26,538 nt of DNA, taken from Clostridiales bacterium UBA1728. GTDB taxonomy: Bacteria; Bacillota; Clostridia; Oscillospirales; Oscillospiraceae. Positions 1-6,760 of this stretch are shown here, piece by piece; the first letter of the stretch is position 1, and the number at the start of each line of letters is the position of its first letter. Location of the stretch: assembly GCA_002315975.1 (NCBI GenBank), contig DCIK01000038.1, positions 1-26,538 of the forward strand, written 5' to 3'. The position numbers were made by a program, and so were the translations under genes. The notes beneath the pieces are model-generated. The model did no database searches. It had not been told where the DNA came from and worked only from the letters and a program-made list of their open reading frames with translations.

Positions 1-31
1 CCCATTGCTGCGCAACAGGGGCGCCGAGAAC
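1..31. repeat. Right end of a two-hairpin interspersed repeat (cut by window edge)
   Basis: The first bases (cccattgctgcgcaacagg...) match the second-hairpin segment of the repeat units at 505-562 and 22794-22850, including the ttgc/gcaa mini-stem and the following gcc-gag. It is the tail of one more copy; the rest lies off the left edge. Confidence 0.7.
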
Positions 32-174
32 GGGGGATGCGGGGGGTTGCGATGCCGGGAGACCGATTTTTCTTTGCACCTCAGGTTTCTGCACGGGGGC
101 TTCCCGTGCGACTGACGCACAGTGGGGGTCCGCGGGCCCTTTGCCCGCAGCGCACTCTGCGCCGTCCGTTTTAC
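32..174. other. GC-rich intergenic stretch with three hairpins, no gene
   Basis: No plausible coding frame is seen. Three short palindromes stand out: gcacggg/cccgtgc (91-97 with 103-109), gcgggc/gcccgc (132-137 with 143-148) and gcgc/gcgc (150-153 with 159-162). They could be the 3' part of the leftward transcript that starts near 332, or independent repeat debris. No T-run follows any of them on either strand, so they are not called terminators. Confidence 0.5.
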
Positions 175-332
175 TTATGATAATTTAAACTTATAAAGAA
201 CTTATTACCGGAAGATAACTTCCCCTCCGGTCTGGGGTACGGGGAGCGCTGCTCGGCGCGAAAAGTGTCCGATTTACGGGACAGTTTCTGCATTTTCTGA
301 TAGCTAGCCCCTTAGTTTTCTATGGGTACACA
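175..332 (-). ncRNA. Structured non-coding RNA or long leader, leftward
   Basis: This stretch follows a near-consensus leftward promoter (339-366) and has no open frame of note. Read on the minus strand it gives a series of clear hairpins: ccc-a-tag/cta-a-ggg with an AAAA loop (308-326), tgtcc/ggaca (266-283), gcgc/gcgc (246-259) and accgga/tccggt (207-231). An AT-rich tail follows (176-206). That layout fits a stand-alone small RNA or the structured leader of a gene beyond the left edge. I could not identify the family with certainty. The raiA-motif RNA and 6S RNA are families to test; no tmRNA, RNase P or SRP signatures are seen. The 3' end is not defined. Confidence 0.5.
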
Positions 333-338
333 CGCTAA

Positions 339-366
339 ATTATACATAATTGCCATAAAAATGCAA
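339..366 (-). promoter_or_regulatory. Sigma-A promoter for leftward transcript
   Basis: On the minus strand TTGCAT (361-366) is followed after 16 bases by a perfect TATAAT (339-344), predicting a start near 332. No coding sequence begins within the next 300 bases, which is why a non-coding RNA or long leader is proposed. Confidence 0.75.
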
Positions 367-504
367 GGGGTTTTTTAACTTTTTTTAGCTGCTCCCTGTT
401 TTATTTATGTAATTTGTTTCGTCGGGTTTGATTTTTTGCTTTTTCCTTTCTGCTTGTGCGTATTTTTTAATCCTGCAAGGGCAAAAAGGGTGCGGTTTCC
501 GTGC

Positions 505-562
505 CCCCTCAGTCGCCGAAGGCGACAGCTCCCCCATTGCTGCGCAACAGGGGAGCCGAGAG
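505..562. repeat. Two-hairpin interspersed repeat, unit A
   Basis: The unit runs CCCCTCAG, a first hairpin tcgcc-gaa-ggcga (513-525), the linker CAGCTCCCC, a second hairpin built on ttgc/gcaa inside cccc/gggg, and GGGGAGCCGAGA. The same order of blocks recurs at 574-620, 22794-22850, 24494-24536 and, reversed, at 24257-24312. The first hairpin differs in sequence between copies but keeps pairing, suggesting that structure is maintained. It lies downstream of the rfb operon terminator. Confidence 0.75.
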
Positions 563-573
563 CGGGGGGGGAA

Positions 574-620
574 CCCCTCAGGCGCTTCGCGCCAGCTCCC
601 CTTTCAGGGGAGCCGAGAAG
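574..620. repeat. Two-hairpin interspersed repeat, unit B
   Basis: This is a second unit in direct orientation 12 bases after unit A: CCCCTCAG, hairpin ggcgc-ttc-gcgcc, CAGCTCCCC, a tight hairpin ctcccc-tttca-ggggag, then GCCGAGAAG. It has the short version of the second hairpin. Confidence 0.75.
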
Positions 621-643
621 GGGGGTGCGGCGGGGGAGACGAG

Positions 644-678
644 AAAAAAGAGGCTGTGGTTGCCACAGCCTCTTTTTT
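644..678 (-). terminator. Intrinsic terminator of the rfb operon
   Basis: A perfect 16-base stem (644-659 with 663-678, loop ttg) has six A on its left flank, i.e. a run of U after the stem on the minus strand. It lies 14 bases beyond the rfbC stop. The symmetric A/T flanks would let it act in both directions. Confidence 0.9.
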
Positions 679-691
679 GTATGGATGATTT

Positions 692-1282
692 TCAGCCGTT
701 GATGCCCGGCCACTTCTGGTCCTTGTCGGACATGACCAGCGGGGTGCCGTCACTGAGGGTATAGCCCGCGGCGCTGGGGGTGCCCCTGTACTCGCCGCAG
801 AGCTCCGGCCACTGCACGCCGATGGCGGGGTCGTTCCACGCTAAACCGCCCTCGTCGTTGGCGTGGTAGAAGTCGGTGCACTTGTAGCAGAACTCGGCCT
901 CGTCAGAGAGGACGAGGAAGCCGTGGGCAAAGCCCTCGGGGATGTAGAACTGCTTAAAATTCTCGGCAGAGAGCAGCTCGCCATGCCACTTGCCGTAGGT
1001 GGGGCTGCCCGGGCGCAGGTCAACGGCCACATCATAGACCGCCCCGCGCACCACGCGCACCAGCTTGCCCTGGGGGTAGTTGATCTGGTAGTGCAGACCC
1101 CGGAGCACACCCTTCACGGACATGGACTGGTTATCCTGCACGAAAACCATGTTCAGACCCGCCTCGGCCATGTCCCGCTGGTTGTAGGTCTCCACAAAGT
1201 AGCCCCGTGCGTCCCCGTGGACGGTGGGCTCGATGACATACAGGCCCTCGATTTCCAGAGCCGTAACCTTAATCTGTCCCAT
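692..1282 (-). CDS. rfbC: dTDP-4-dehydrorhamnose 3,5-epimerase
   Basis: The protein has 196 residues and performs the third step of dTDP-L-rhamnose synthesis, epimerising dTDP-4-keto-6-deoxyglucose at C3 and C5. It is a full-length cupin of the RmlC family, with an HGDARGYF motif near the N-terminus, VLRGLHYQ carrying the catalytic-type histidine, AVDLRPGSPTYG, and the YIPEGFAHGFLVLS signature. The start is set at 1282 because its A is shared with the rfbD stop (TGATG), the usual coupling, and because the protein then begins MGQIKVTALEIEGLYVIEP, as in the family. A longer reading from 1801 is only the out-of-frame extension through rfbD. It is the last gene of the operon, followed by a strong terminator. 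Identification is firm. Confidence 0.96.
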   Translation of the reverse strand: MGQIKVTALEIEGLYVIEPTVHGDARGYFVETYNQRDMAEAGLNMVFVQDNQSMSVKGVLRGLHYQINYPQGKLVRVVRGAVYDVAVDLRPGSPTYGKWHGELLSAENFKQFYIPEGFAHGFLVLSDEAEFCYKCTDFYHANDEGGLAWNDPAIGVQWPELCGEYRGTPSAAGYTLSDGTPLVMSDKDQKWPGING

Positions 1283-2187
1283 CAGAGCTGTGCCTCCTCT
1301 AAAAATCTTTTTACCGCGTCCTGCCACGGGGGCAGGGGCTTGAAGCCGCTGGCCGCCAGCTTGCTTTTGTCCAGACGGCTGTTTTCCGGGCGGGCGGCCT
1401 TGCTGAGACCGTATTCCTCGGTGGTCACGGGGATGACCGTGGTGCTCAGGCCGTACTGCCGGTAGAACTCCACGCAGAAGTCGTACCAGCTGATGTAGCC
1501 GCCCTCGTTGGTGGCGTGGTAGGTGCCGTATTTCTCGCTCTCGGCCATGTCGCAGAGGAGCACGGCCAGATCGCGGGTGTAGGTGGGGGTGCCGATCTGG
1601 TCGTTGACCACGCGGACGGTATCGTACTTCTTGCCCACGCCGATCATGGTTTTGATGAAGTTCTTGCCGTTGAGCCCGAAGACCCACGCGGTACGCACCA
1701 CGAAGTATTTTTCGCAGTTGGCGCGGACGGCCTTCTCGCCCAAGAGCTTGGTCTCGCCGTAGTAGTTCAGGGGGGCGAAGTCCTGAGAGTCGGCCTCCCA
1801 CGGAGCTGTGCCCTTGCCGTTGAACACATAGTCGGTGCTGATGTAAATCAGCTTCGCGCCGATTTTTTCGGCGGTTTTAGCGATATTCTCAGGCCCGGTG
1901 ACATTGAGGGCGTAGACCTTGGGCTTGTTCTCCTCGTCCTCGGCGGCATCCACCGCCGTCCACGCGGAGCAGTGGATGACGGCATCGGGGCGAAGGGCGG
2001 AGAGCTTTTCCTCCACGGCGGCGGCATCGGTGATGTCAAGCTGCACGAAGGGACAGAGCTTGCCCCCGTCCTCGGCGGTATAGGCGGTTCCGCTGCCGGA
2101 GGCGATGGCCTCGTGGCCGCGGCGCTGTAATTCCAGCAGTACGTCATGGCCTAACTGACCGTTGACGCCGGTAACGAATACTTTCAT
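1282..2187 (-). CDS. rfbD: dTDP-4-dehydrorhamnose reductase
   Basis: The protein has 301 residues and reduces dTDP-4-keto-L-rhamnose to dTDP-L-rhamnose, the last step of the pathway. It is an extended short-chain dehydrogenase: MKVFVTGVNGQLG at the N-terminus binds NAD(P), STDYVFNGKG is the RmlD signature, and YGETK supplies the catalytic Tyr-x-x-x-Lys. The start at 2187 overlaps the rfbB stop by four bases (ATGA) and puts the Rossmann motif at the N-terminus; an upstream ATG at 2247 lies inside rfbB and adds 20 unrelated residues. Length is normal for the family. The gene order rfbB-rfbD-rfbC supports the call. Confidence 0.96.
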   Translation of the reverse strand: MKVFVTGVNGQLGHDVLLELQRRGHEAIASGSGTAYTAEDGGKLCPFVQLDITDAAAVEEKLSALRPDAVIHCSAWTAVDAAEDEENKPKVYALNVTGPENIAKTAEKIGAKLIYISTDYVFNGKGTAPWEADSQDFAPLNYYGETKLLGEKAVRANCEKYFVVRTAWVFGLNGKNFIKTMIGVGKKYDTVRVVNDQIGTPTYTRDLAVLLCDMAESEKYGTYHATNEGGYISWYDFCVEFYRQYGLSTTVIPVTTEEYGLSKAARPENSRLDKSKLAASGFKPLPPWQDAVKRFLEEAQL

Positions 2188-3203
2188 CGGTTTCCGTACA
2201 TCCTCGCGTAGTATTCCTGATACTCGCCACTGACGATGGTCTCCCACCAGCCGCGGTTGTTCACGTACCAGTCGATGGTCTTGACGATGCCCTCGGCGAA
2301 GGCGGTCTCGGGCAGCCAGCCCAGCTCGCTGTGAATCTTTGTGGGGTCGATGGCGTAGCGCAGGTCGTGGCCGGCCCGGTCGCCCACGTAGGTGATGAGC
2401 TCCTCGCTCTTGCCGAGACGCTGAACGATGAGCTTAACAATATCTATATTCCGCATCTCGTTGTGGCCGCCGATGTTGTAGACCTGACCGATGCGCCCGT
2501 TGTGGAGGATGAGATCGATGGCCTTGCAGTGGTCATCCACATAGAGCCAGTCCCGGACATTTAGGCCGGTGCCGTAGACGGGCAGGGGCTTCTCCGCCAG
2601 GGTATTGGCGATCATCAGGGGGATGAGCTTTTCGGGGAACTGGTAGGGGCCGTAGTTATTGGAGCAGCGGGAGATGGTCACAGGCAGACCATAAGTACGG
2701 TAGTAGGCCATGGCCAGCAGGTCGGCAGCCGCCTTGGAGCTGCTGTAGGGGCTGGAGGTGTGGATAGGGGTCTCCTCGGTGAAGAGCAGGTCGGGTCTGT
2801 CCAGCGGCAGATCGCCGTAGACCTCATCGGTGGACACCTGATGGAAGCGGGGGGTCTTGTACCTGCGGCAGGCATCCATGAGGACGCTGGTGCCGATGAT
2901 GTTGGTCTGCAGGAACACATCCGGGGACTCCACGGAGCGATCCACATGGGTCTCGGCGGCGAAGTTCACCACCATGTCGAACTGCTCCTCCTCGAAGAGA
3001 CCGTAGACGGCCTCCCGGTCGCAGATGTCCGTTCTGACAAAGCGGAAGTTGGGCTTGTCCAGCACACTTGCGAGGGTGGAGAGATTGCCGGCGTAGGTGA
3101 GCTTGTCCAGACACACCAGACGGTAGTCCGGGTGACGCTCACGCATATAGAAGATGAAGTTGGAGCCGATGAAGCCGGCGCCGCCGGTGATGAGTATGTT
3201 CAT
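2184..3203 (-). CDS. rfbB: dTDP-glucose 4,6-dehydratase
   Basis: The protein has 339 residues and converts dTDP-glucose to dTDP-4-keto-6-deoxyglucose, using a tightly bound NAD. It starts with the NAD-binding MNILITGGAGFIGSNF. VSTDEVYGDL carries the Thr-Asp-Glu catalytic triad of the RmlB family, and YSSSKAAAD is the Tyr-x-x-x-Lys site; RCSNNYGPYQFPEKLIP and GTGLNVRDWLYVDDH are further family blocks. It overlaps rfbA upstream and rfbD downstream by four bases each (ATGA), so the operon is translationally coupled. Full length, no anomalies. Confidence 0.97.
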   Translation of the reverse strand: MNILITGGAGFIGSNFIFYMRERHPDYRLVCLDKLTYAGNLSTLASVLDKPNFRFVRTDICDREAVYGLFEEEQFDMVVNFAAETHVDRSVESPDVFLQTNIIGTSVLMDACRRYKTPRFHQVSTDEVYGDLPLDRPDLLFTEETPIHTSSPYSSSKAAADLLAMAYYRTYGLPVTISRCSNNYGPYQFPEKLIPLMIANTLAEKPLPVYGTGLNVRDWLYVDDHCKAIDLILHNGRIGQVYNIGGHNEMRNIDIVKLIVQRLGKSEELITYVGDRAGHDLRYAIDPTKIHSELGWLPETAFAEGIVKTIDWYVNNRGWWETIVSGEYQEYYARMYGNR

Positions 3204-4096
3204 TTTTTCATTCCTCGAATCTTTCCGTCCGCCACGGCGCGCAGGTGCTCGCCGTAGGGGGACTTGCCGTATTTCTGGGCGGAAACCAGCAGCTCTTCGG
3301 TGGAAATCCAGCCGAAGCGGTAGGCGATCTCCTCAGGGGCGGAGATTTTGATGCTCTGGCGCTTTTCGATCATCTGCACGAAGTTGGCGGCCTCGATGAG
3401 ACTGTCCATGGTGCCGGTGTCCAGCCAGGCATAGCCGCGGCCCATGAGCTTCACATCCAGCCTGTCCTCTTCGAGATAGAGCTTATTGAGGTCGGTGATC
3501 TCCAGCTCACCCCGGGCGGAGGGACGAACCTGCTTGGCCTTCTCGCTGACCCCGGCGGGGTAGAAGTAGAGGCCGGTGACGGCGTAGTTGCTCTTGGGCT
3601 CCCTAGGCTTCTCCTCGATGGAGGTGACCCGGTCGTTCTCGTCAAAGCCCACCACGCCGAAGCGTTCGGGGTCCTTCACATAGTAGCCGAAGACGGTGGC
3701 GCGGCCGTTCTCCTCGGCATTCTGCACGGCGGAGGAGAGAAGCTCGCCCATGCCGTTGCCGTAGAAGATATTGTCGCCCAGCACCATGGCACCGGCCTCA
3801 CCCTGCAGGAACTCCTCACCCAGCAGGAAGGCCTGGGCCAGTCCGTCGGGGGAGGGCTGCACCTTGTAGGAAAGGTTGATGCCGAACTGCGCCCCGTTGC
3901 CCAGCAGGTGCTCAAAGCGGGGGGTGTCCTCGGGCGTGGAGATGAGGAGGATGTCCCGGATGCCCGCAAGCATCAGCGTGGAGAGGGGGTAGTACACCAT
4001 CGGCTTATCGTAGATGGGCAGAAGCTGCTTGGATGTGACCATGGTCAGAGGGTAGAGCCGCGTCCCGGCTCCCCCGGCGAGAATGATACCTTTCAT
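3200..4096 (-). CDS. rfbA: Glucose-1-phosphate thymidylyltransferase
   Basis: The protein has 298 residues and makes dTDP-glucose from dTTP and glucose-1-phosphate, the entry step to dTDP-L-rhamnose. The N-terminal nucleotide-binding signature (GGAGTRLYPLT followed by SKQLLPIYDKPMVYYPLS) is classical RmlA, and later blocks VLGDNIFYG, IEEKPREPKSNYAVTGLYFYP and GRGYAWLDTGT are all present. It is the first gene of the operon, 31 bases downstream of the predicted start site of the promoter at 4135-4164. The ribosome-binding site is weak (GGTGGTG). Length is normal. Confidence 0.97.
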   Translation of the reverse strand: MKGIILAGGAGTRLYPLTMVTSKQLLPIYDKPMVYYPLSTLMLAGIRDILLISTPEDTPRFEHLLGNGAQFGINLSYKVQPSPDGLAQAFLLGEEFLQGEAGAMVLGDNIFYGNGMGELLSSAVQNAEENGRATVFGYYVKDPERFGVVGFDENDRVTSIEEKPREPKSNYAVTGLYFYPAGVSEKAKQVRPSARGELEITDLNKLYLEEDRLDVKLMGRGYAWLDTGTMDSLIEAANFVQMIEKRQSIKISAPEEIAYRFGWISTEELLVSAQKYGKSPYGEHLRAVADGKIRGMKK

Positions 4097-4134
4097 TTGC
4101 TTTCACCACCGGATTATATATTTATGTAGGGTAC

Positions 4135-4164
4135 ATTTTACCCCAAAGAGGGGGTATGTGTCAA
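4135..4164 (-). promoter_or_regulatory. Promoter of the rfbABDC operon
   Basis: On the minus strand a perfect TTGACA (4159-4164) is followed after 18 bases by TAAAAT (4135-4140). It predicts a start near 4128 and a short leader of about 30 bases before rfbA. Confidence 0.8.
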
Positions 4165-4188
4165 CAGAGAAAAAGGGGGGCGGAGGGA

Positions 4189-4253
4189 CGGCTCGTCCGG
4201 AGGCCGAGCCCTACAGCCATGGGTGAGTCAGGGAACCTGTCCCCGTGACTCAT
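4189..4253. repeat. Two adjacent palindromic repeats in the rfbA-flippase divergent region
   Basis: 4189-4215 (cggctcgtccgg...ccgagccctaca) belongs to the same palindrome family as 16005-16031, 25662-25690 and both arms of 21010-21117. Right after it, 4224-4252 is an imperfect inverted repeat (tgagtca...tgactca) around gggaacctgtcccc. Both sit between the two divergent promoters. Confidence 0.65.
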
Positions 4254-4264
4254 CAGGAAACTCG

Positions 4265-4293
4265 TTGCATTTTCTCTCTCTTTGCGCTATACT
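4265..4293 (+). promoter_or_regulatory. Promoter of the polysaccharide export operon
   Basis: TTGCAT (4265-4270) is followed after 17 bases by TATACT (4288-4293). The start would fall near 4300, about 40 bases ahead of the flippase ATG. Confidence 0.75.
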
Positions 4294-4341
4294 GTATCCG
4301 GCGCAGTTTGCGCATAACATTGGACTTGGTGCTGCACTGGT

Positions 4342-5889
4342 ATGAGAAGAAAATCCGAAAACACGGGCCGCACCGGCAAGTCCCTCCGCAATGTGGCGGT
4401 GGACACGGCCGGGCAGGTCATCTCCTTAATCGTTCGCTTTATCGGGCGCAAGGTCTTTGTGCTCTTTCTGGCCGAGGAATACTTAGGCTTAAACGGCCTG
4501 TTCTCCAATATCCTCACGGTGCTCTCTCTGGCGGAGCTGGGCGTGGGCACGGCCATTGTCTACAGCCTCTACCGTCCCCTCTCCGAGGGAAATATCGAAA
4601 AGGTCAAGTCGCTGATGCGGCTTTTTAAGCGGGCCTATACCTGCATAGGGCTCTTTGTGCTCTGCGTGGGCGCGGCGCTGACGCCGTTTCTCTCCTTCTT
4701 CGTCAAGGAGATGCCCCGGCTGCCCCATATCCGGCTGATCTATCTGATGTATGTGGGCGACTCTGCCGCCTCTTACTTTTTCTCTTACAAGCGCTCGCTG
4801 CTGATGGCCGATCAGAACCGCTACATTATCTCCCTCTATCAATATACCATCTATACCCTCAAGGCCGCGCTGCAGATTCTGCTGCTCTGGCTCTACCGGG
4901 ACTTTATCATCTATCTGGCTGCCCATATGCTCTCCACCCTGCTGGAGAATCTGCTGGTGTCCCGGCGGGCGGACAAAATGTACCCTTATCTTCGGGACAG
5001 GGATGTGAAGCCCCTGCCTGAAGAGGTCAGCGGCACCATCAGAAAGAATGTGGCCGCCATGCTCTGCCACCGTCTGGGCGGTGTGGTGGTCAACGGCACC
5101 GACAATCTGCTCATCGCCAAGCTGGTGGCCGTCAGCTCCGTGGGGCTGTACTCCAACTACCTGATGATTACCACGGCGCTGACCACAGCCTACGATGCGG
5201 CGCTGCAGTCCCTCACCGCCGGCTTCGGCAACCTGAATGTGAGCTCGGACGATGCTCACAAGAAGGAGGTCTTTGACCGGCTGAGCTTCGGCTGCTCCTG
5301 GCTCTACGGCTGGTCCGCCATCTGCCTCGTGTGCCTGAGCCAGAGCTTTATCCGCTGGTGGCTGGGCGAGGCGCTGCTGCTGGATATGTCCACGGTCTGC
5401 TGGATCGCGGCGGTGTTCTATGTGGGCGGTATGCGCAAGGCCACATTGCTGGCCCGGGATGCCATGGGTCTTTACTGGAACGACCGCTTCAAGCCCCTGG
5501 CCGAGGCGCTCATCAATTTAGTGGTGTCCATCATCCTCGGCAGACGCTGCGGCATCGACGGCATCCTCATGGGCACCGTCATCAGCACCATGACCACCTG
5601 CTTCTGGGTGGAGCCGCTGATGCTCTATCGCCACGGGCTTCACGCGCCGGTGGGGGAGTATTTCCTCCGCTACGGCCTCCACACGCTCATCACCCTCGGC
5701 GCTCTGCTGCTGACGCAGTACGGCATCTCGCTGCTGCCCTTAGGCGACGGGCTTCCCGCTCTGCTGCTGCGCTTCGTGCTCTGCGCTACGCTGCCCAATC
5801 TCTTCTACCTGCTGTGCTACCGCCGCAAAAGCGAGCTGCGGTACTATAAGGAGCTGGCAGGTCGGCTGCTGGGGAAGGTTTTGAAGTAA
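4342..5889 (+). CDS. Wzx-type oligosaccharide flippase (MATE/MOP superfamily)
   Basis: The protein has 515 residues and many hydrophobic helices (roughly 12 to 14), as in the polysaccharide transporter branch of the MOP flippases, which move lipid-linked glycan units across the membrane. The N-terminal block with EEYLGLNGLFSNILTVLS and LAELGVGTAIVYSLYRPL is characteristic of the Firmicutes flippases found in capsule and teichoic-acid type loci. FSYKRSLLMADQNRYI and SSVGLYSNYLMI are further family-like stretches. No Shine-Dalgarno site of note precedes the ATG at 4342, so the exact start is less certain; the promoter at 4265-4293 rules out a much earlier one. It heads a plus-strand operon with an ABC exporter. 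The substrate is not known; rhamnose-containing units are a reasonable guess from the divergent rfb operon. Confidence 0.88.
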   Translation: MRRKSENTGRTGKSLRNVAVDTAGQVISLIVRFIGRKVFVLFLAEEYLGLNGLFSNILTVLSLAELGVGTAIVYSLYRPLSEGNIEKVKSLMRLFKRAYTCIGLFVLCVGAALTPFLSFFVKEMPRLPHIRLIYLMYVGDSAASYFFSYKRSLLMADQNRYIISLYQYTIYTLKAALQILLLWLYRDFIIYLAAHMLSTLLENLLVSRRADKMYPYLRDRDVKPLPEEVSGTIRKNVAAMLCHRLGGVVVNGTDNLLIAKLVAVSSVGLYSNYLMITTALTTAYDAALQSLTAGFGNLNVSSDDAHKKEVFDRLSFGCSWLYGWSAICLVCLSQSFIRWWLGEALLLDMSTVCWIAAVFYVGGMRKATLLARDAMGLYWNDRFKPLAEALINLVVSIILGRRCGIDGILMGTVISTMTTCFWVEPLMLYRHGLHAPVGEYFLRYGLHTLITLGALLLTQYGISLLPLGDGLPALLLRFVLCATLPNLFYLLCYRRKSELRYYKELAGRLLGKVLK

Positions 5890-5907
5890 GAAAGGAGGGT
5901 GCTGTCT

Positions 5908-6750
5908 ATGGACAGTCCTGACCATATTCATATTTCCGCCTCGCAGCGTCCGCTGGAGCTGAAGCTGGGCGAGCTGTGGGAGTACCGGGAGCTGGTGCTG
6001 CTCATCACCCGGCGGCGGCTGACCGTCAGCTATACGCAGACGATTCTGGGTCCCCTGTGGCTGCTCATCAATCCCCTGCTGAGCTCTGTGGTCTATGTGA
6101 TCCTCTTCGGGAACATCGCCAGGCTCTCCACCGACGGGGTGCCCCAGCTGCTGTTTTACCTTTTCGGCAGCGCTCTGTGGACTTACTTCTCCTCCTGCGT
6201 CAGCCGCAATGCCTCCACCTTTACGGACAACGCCTATATCTTCGGGAAGATCTACTTTCCCCGGCTGGTGATGCCCGTTTCCGTTCTGCTCTCCTCGCTC
6301 TCGCTGCTGCTGATCCAGCTTCTGCCTGCGCTTTTGCTGCTGGTCTATTACCTTTTCGTGGGCGCGGTGCAGCCCCACTGGGCTTATCTGCCGCTGGTTC
6401 CCCCGGCGATTCTGCTGCTGGGGCTCATGGGCATGGGCACGGGCATCGTGATCTCCTCCATGACCACCAGGTACCGGGATCTGAATGTGCTGGTGGGCTT
6501 CGGTCTGCAGCTGTGGATGTACGGCAGTCCCGTTGTCTACCCCCTGAGCACCCTTTCGGGACTTATCCGTGAGCTGGTTCTCTGGAACCCGGTGACTGCG
6601 CCCGTGGAGCTGCTGCGCTATGCCCTCTTCGGCAGCGGCAGCCTTCTGTGGGGGCGGCTGCTCTATTCGCTGCTTTTTACCCTGCTGCTGTGTCTTTGCG
6701 GCATTGCGGTTTTCAACCGGGTGGAGCGCACCTTTATGGACACGGTCTGA
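5908..6750 (+). CDS. ABC-2 type polysaccharide export permease (Wzm/TagG-like)
   Basis: The protein has 280 residues and is the membrane subunit of a glycan ABC exporter. A cytoplasmic N-terminus (LGELWEYRELVLLITRRR) precedes VSYTQTILGPLWLLINPLL, the ABC-2 signature of O-antigen and teichoic-acid permeases; about six membrane segments follow, with FGKIYFPRLVMP and WMYGSPVVYPLS typical of the family. The start is set at 5908 because AAAGGAGG at 5891-5898 is correctly spaced for it; a GTG at 5899 would overlap that site. The gene follows the flippase by 18 bases and precedes its ATPase by 10 bases. The identity of the exported glycan cannot be read from the sequence. Confidence 0.93.
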   Translation: MDSPDHIHISASQRPLELKLGELWEYRELVLLITRRRLTVSYTQTILGPLWLLINPLLSSVVYVILFGNIARLSTDGVPQLLFYLFGSALWTYFSSCVSRNASTFTDNAYIFGKIYFPRLVMPVSVLLSSLSLLLIQLLPALLLLVYYLFVGAVQPHWAYLPLVPPAILLLGLMGMGTGIVISSMTTRYRDLNVLVGFGLQLWMYGSPVVYPLSTLSGLIRELVLWNPVTAPVELLRYALFGSGSLLWGRLLYSLLFTLLLCLCGIAVFNRVERTFMDTV

Positions 6751-6760
6751 GGAGGCGGCT

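Noticed and set aside
692..1801. A 369-residue minus-strand reading that would fuse rfbC to 173 extra residues
   Set aside because: The added part is rfbD read in another frame, rich in R, G and H as expected from a GC-rich shadow frame; the RmlC fold starts at 1282.
5899..5907. GTG start at 5899 for the ABC permease
   Set aside because: It overlaps the Shine-Dalgarno site that is well placed for ATG 5908.
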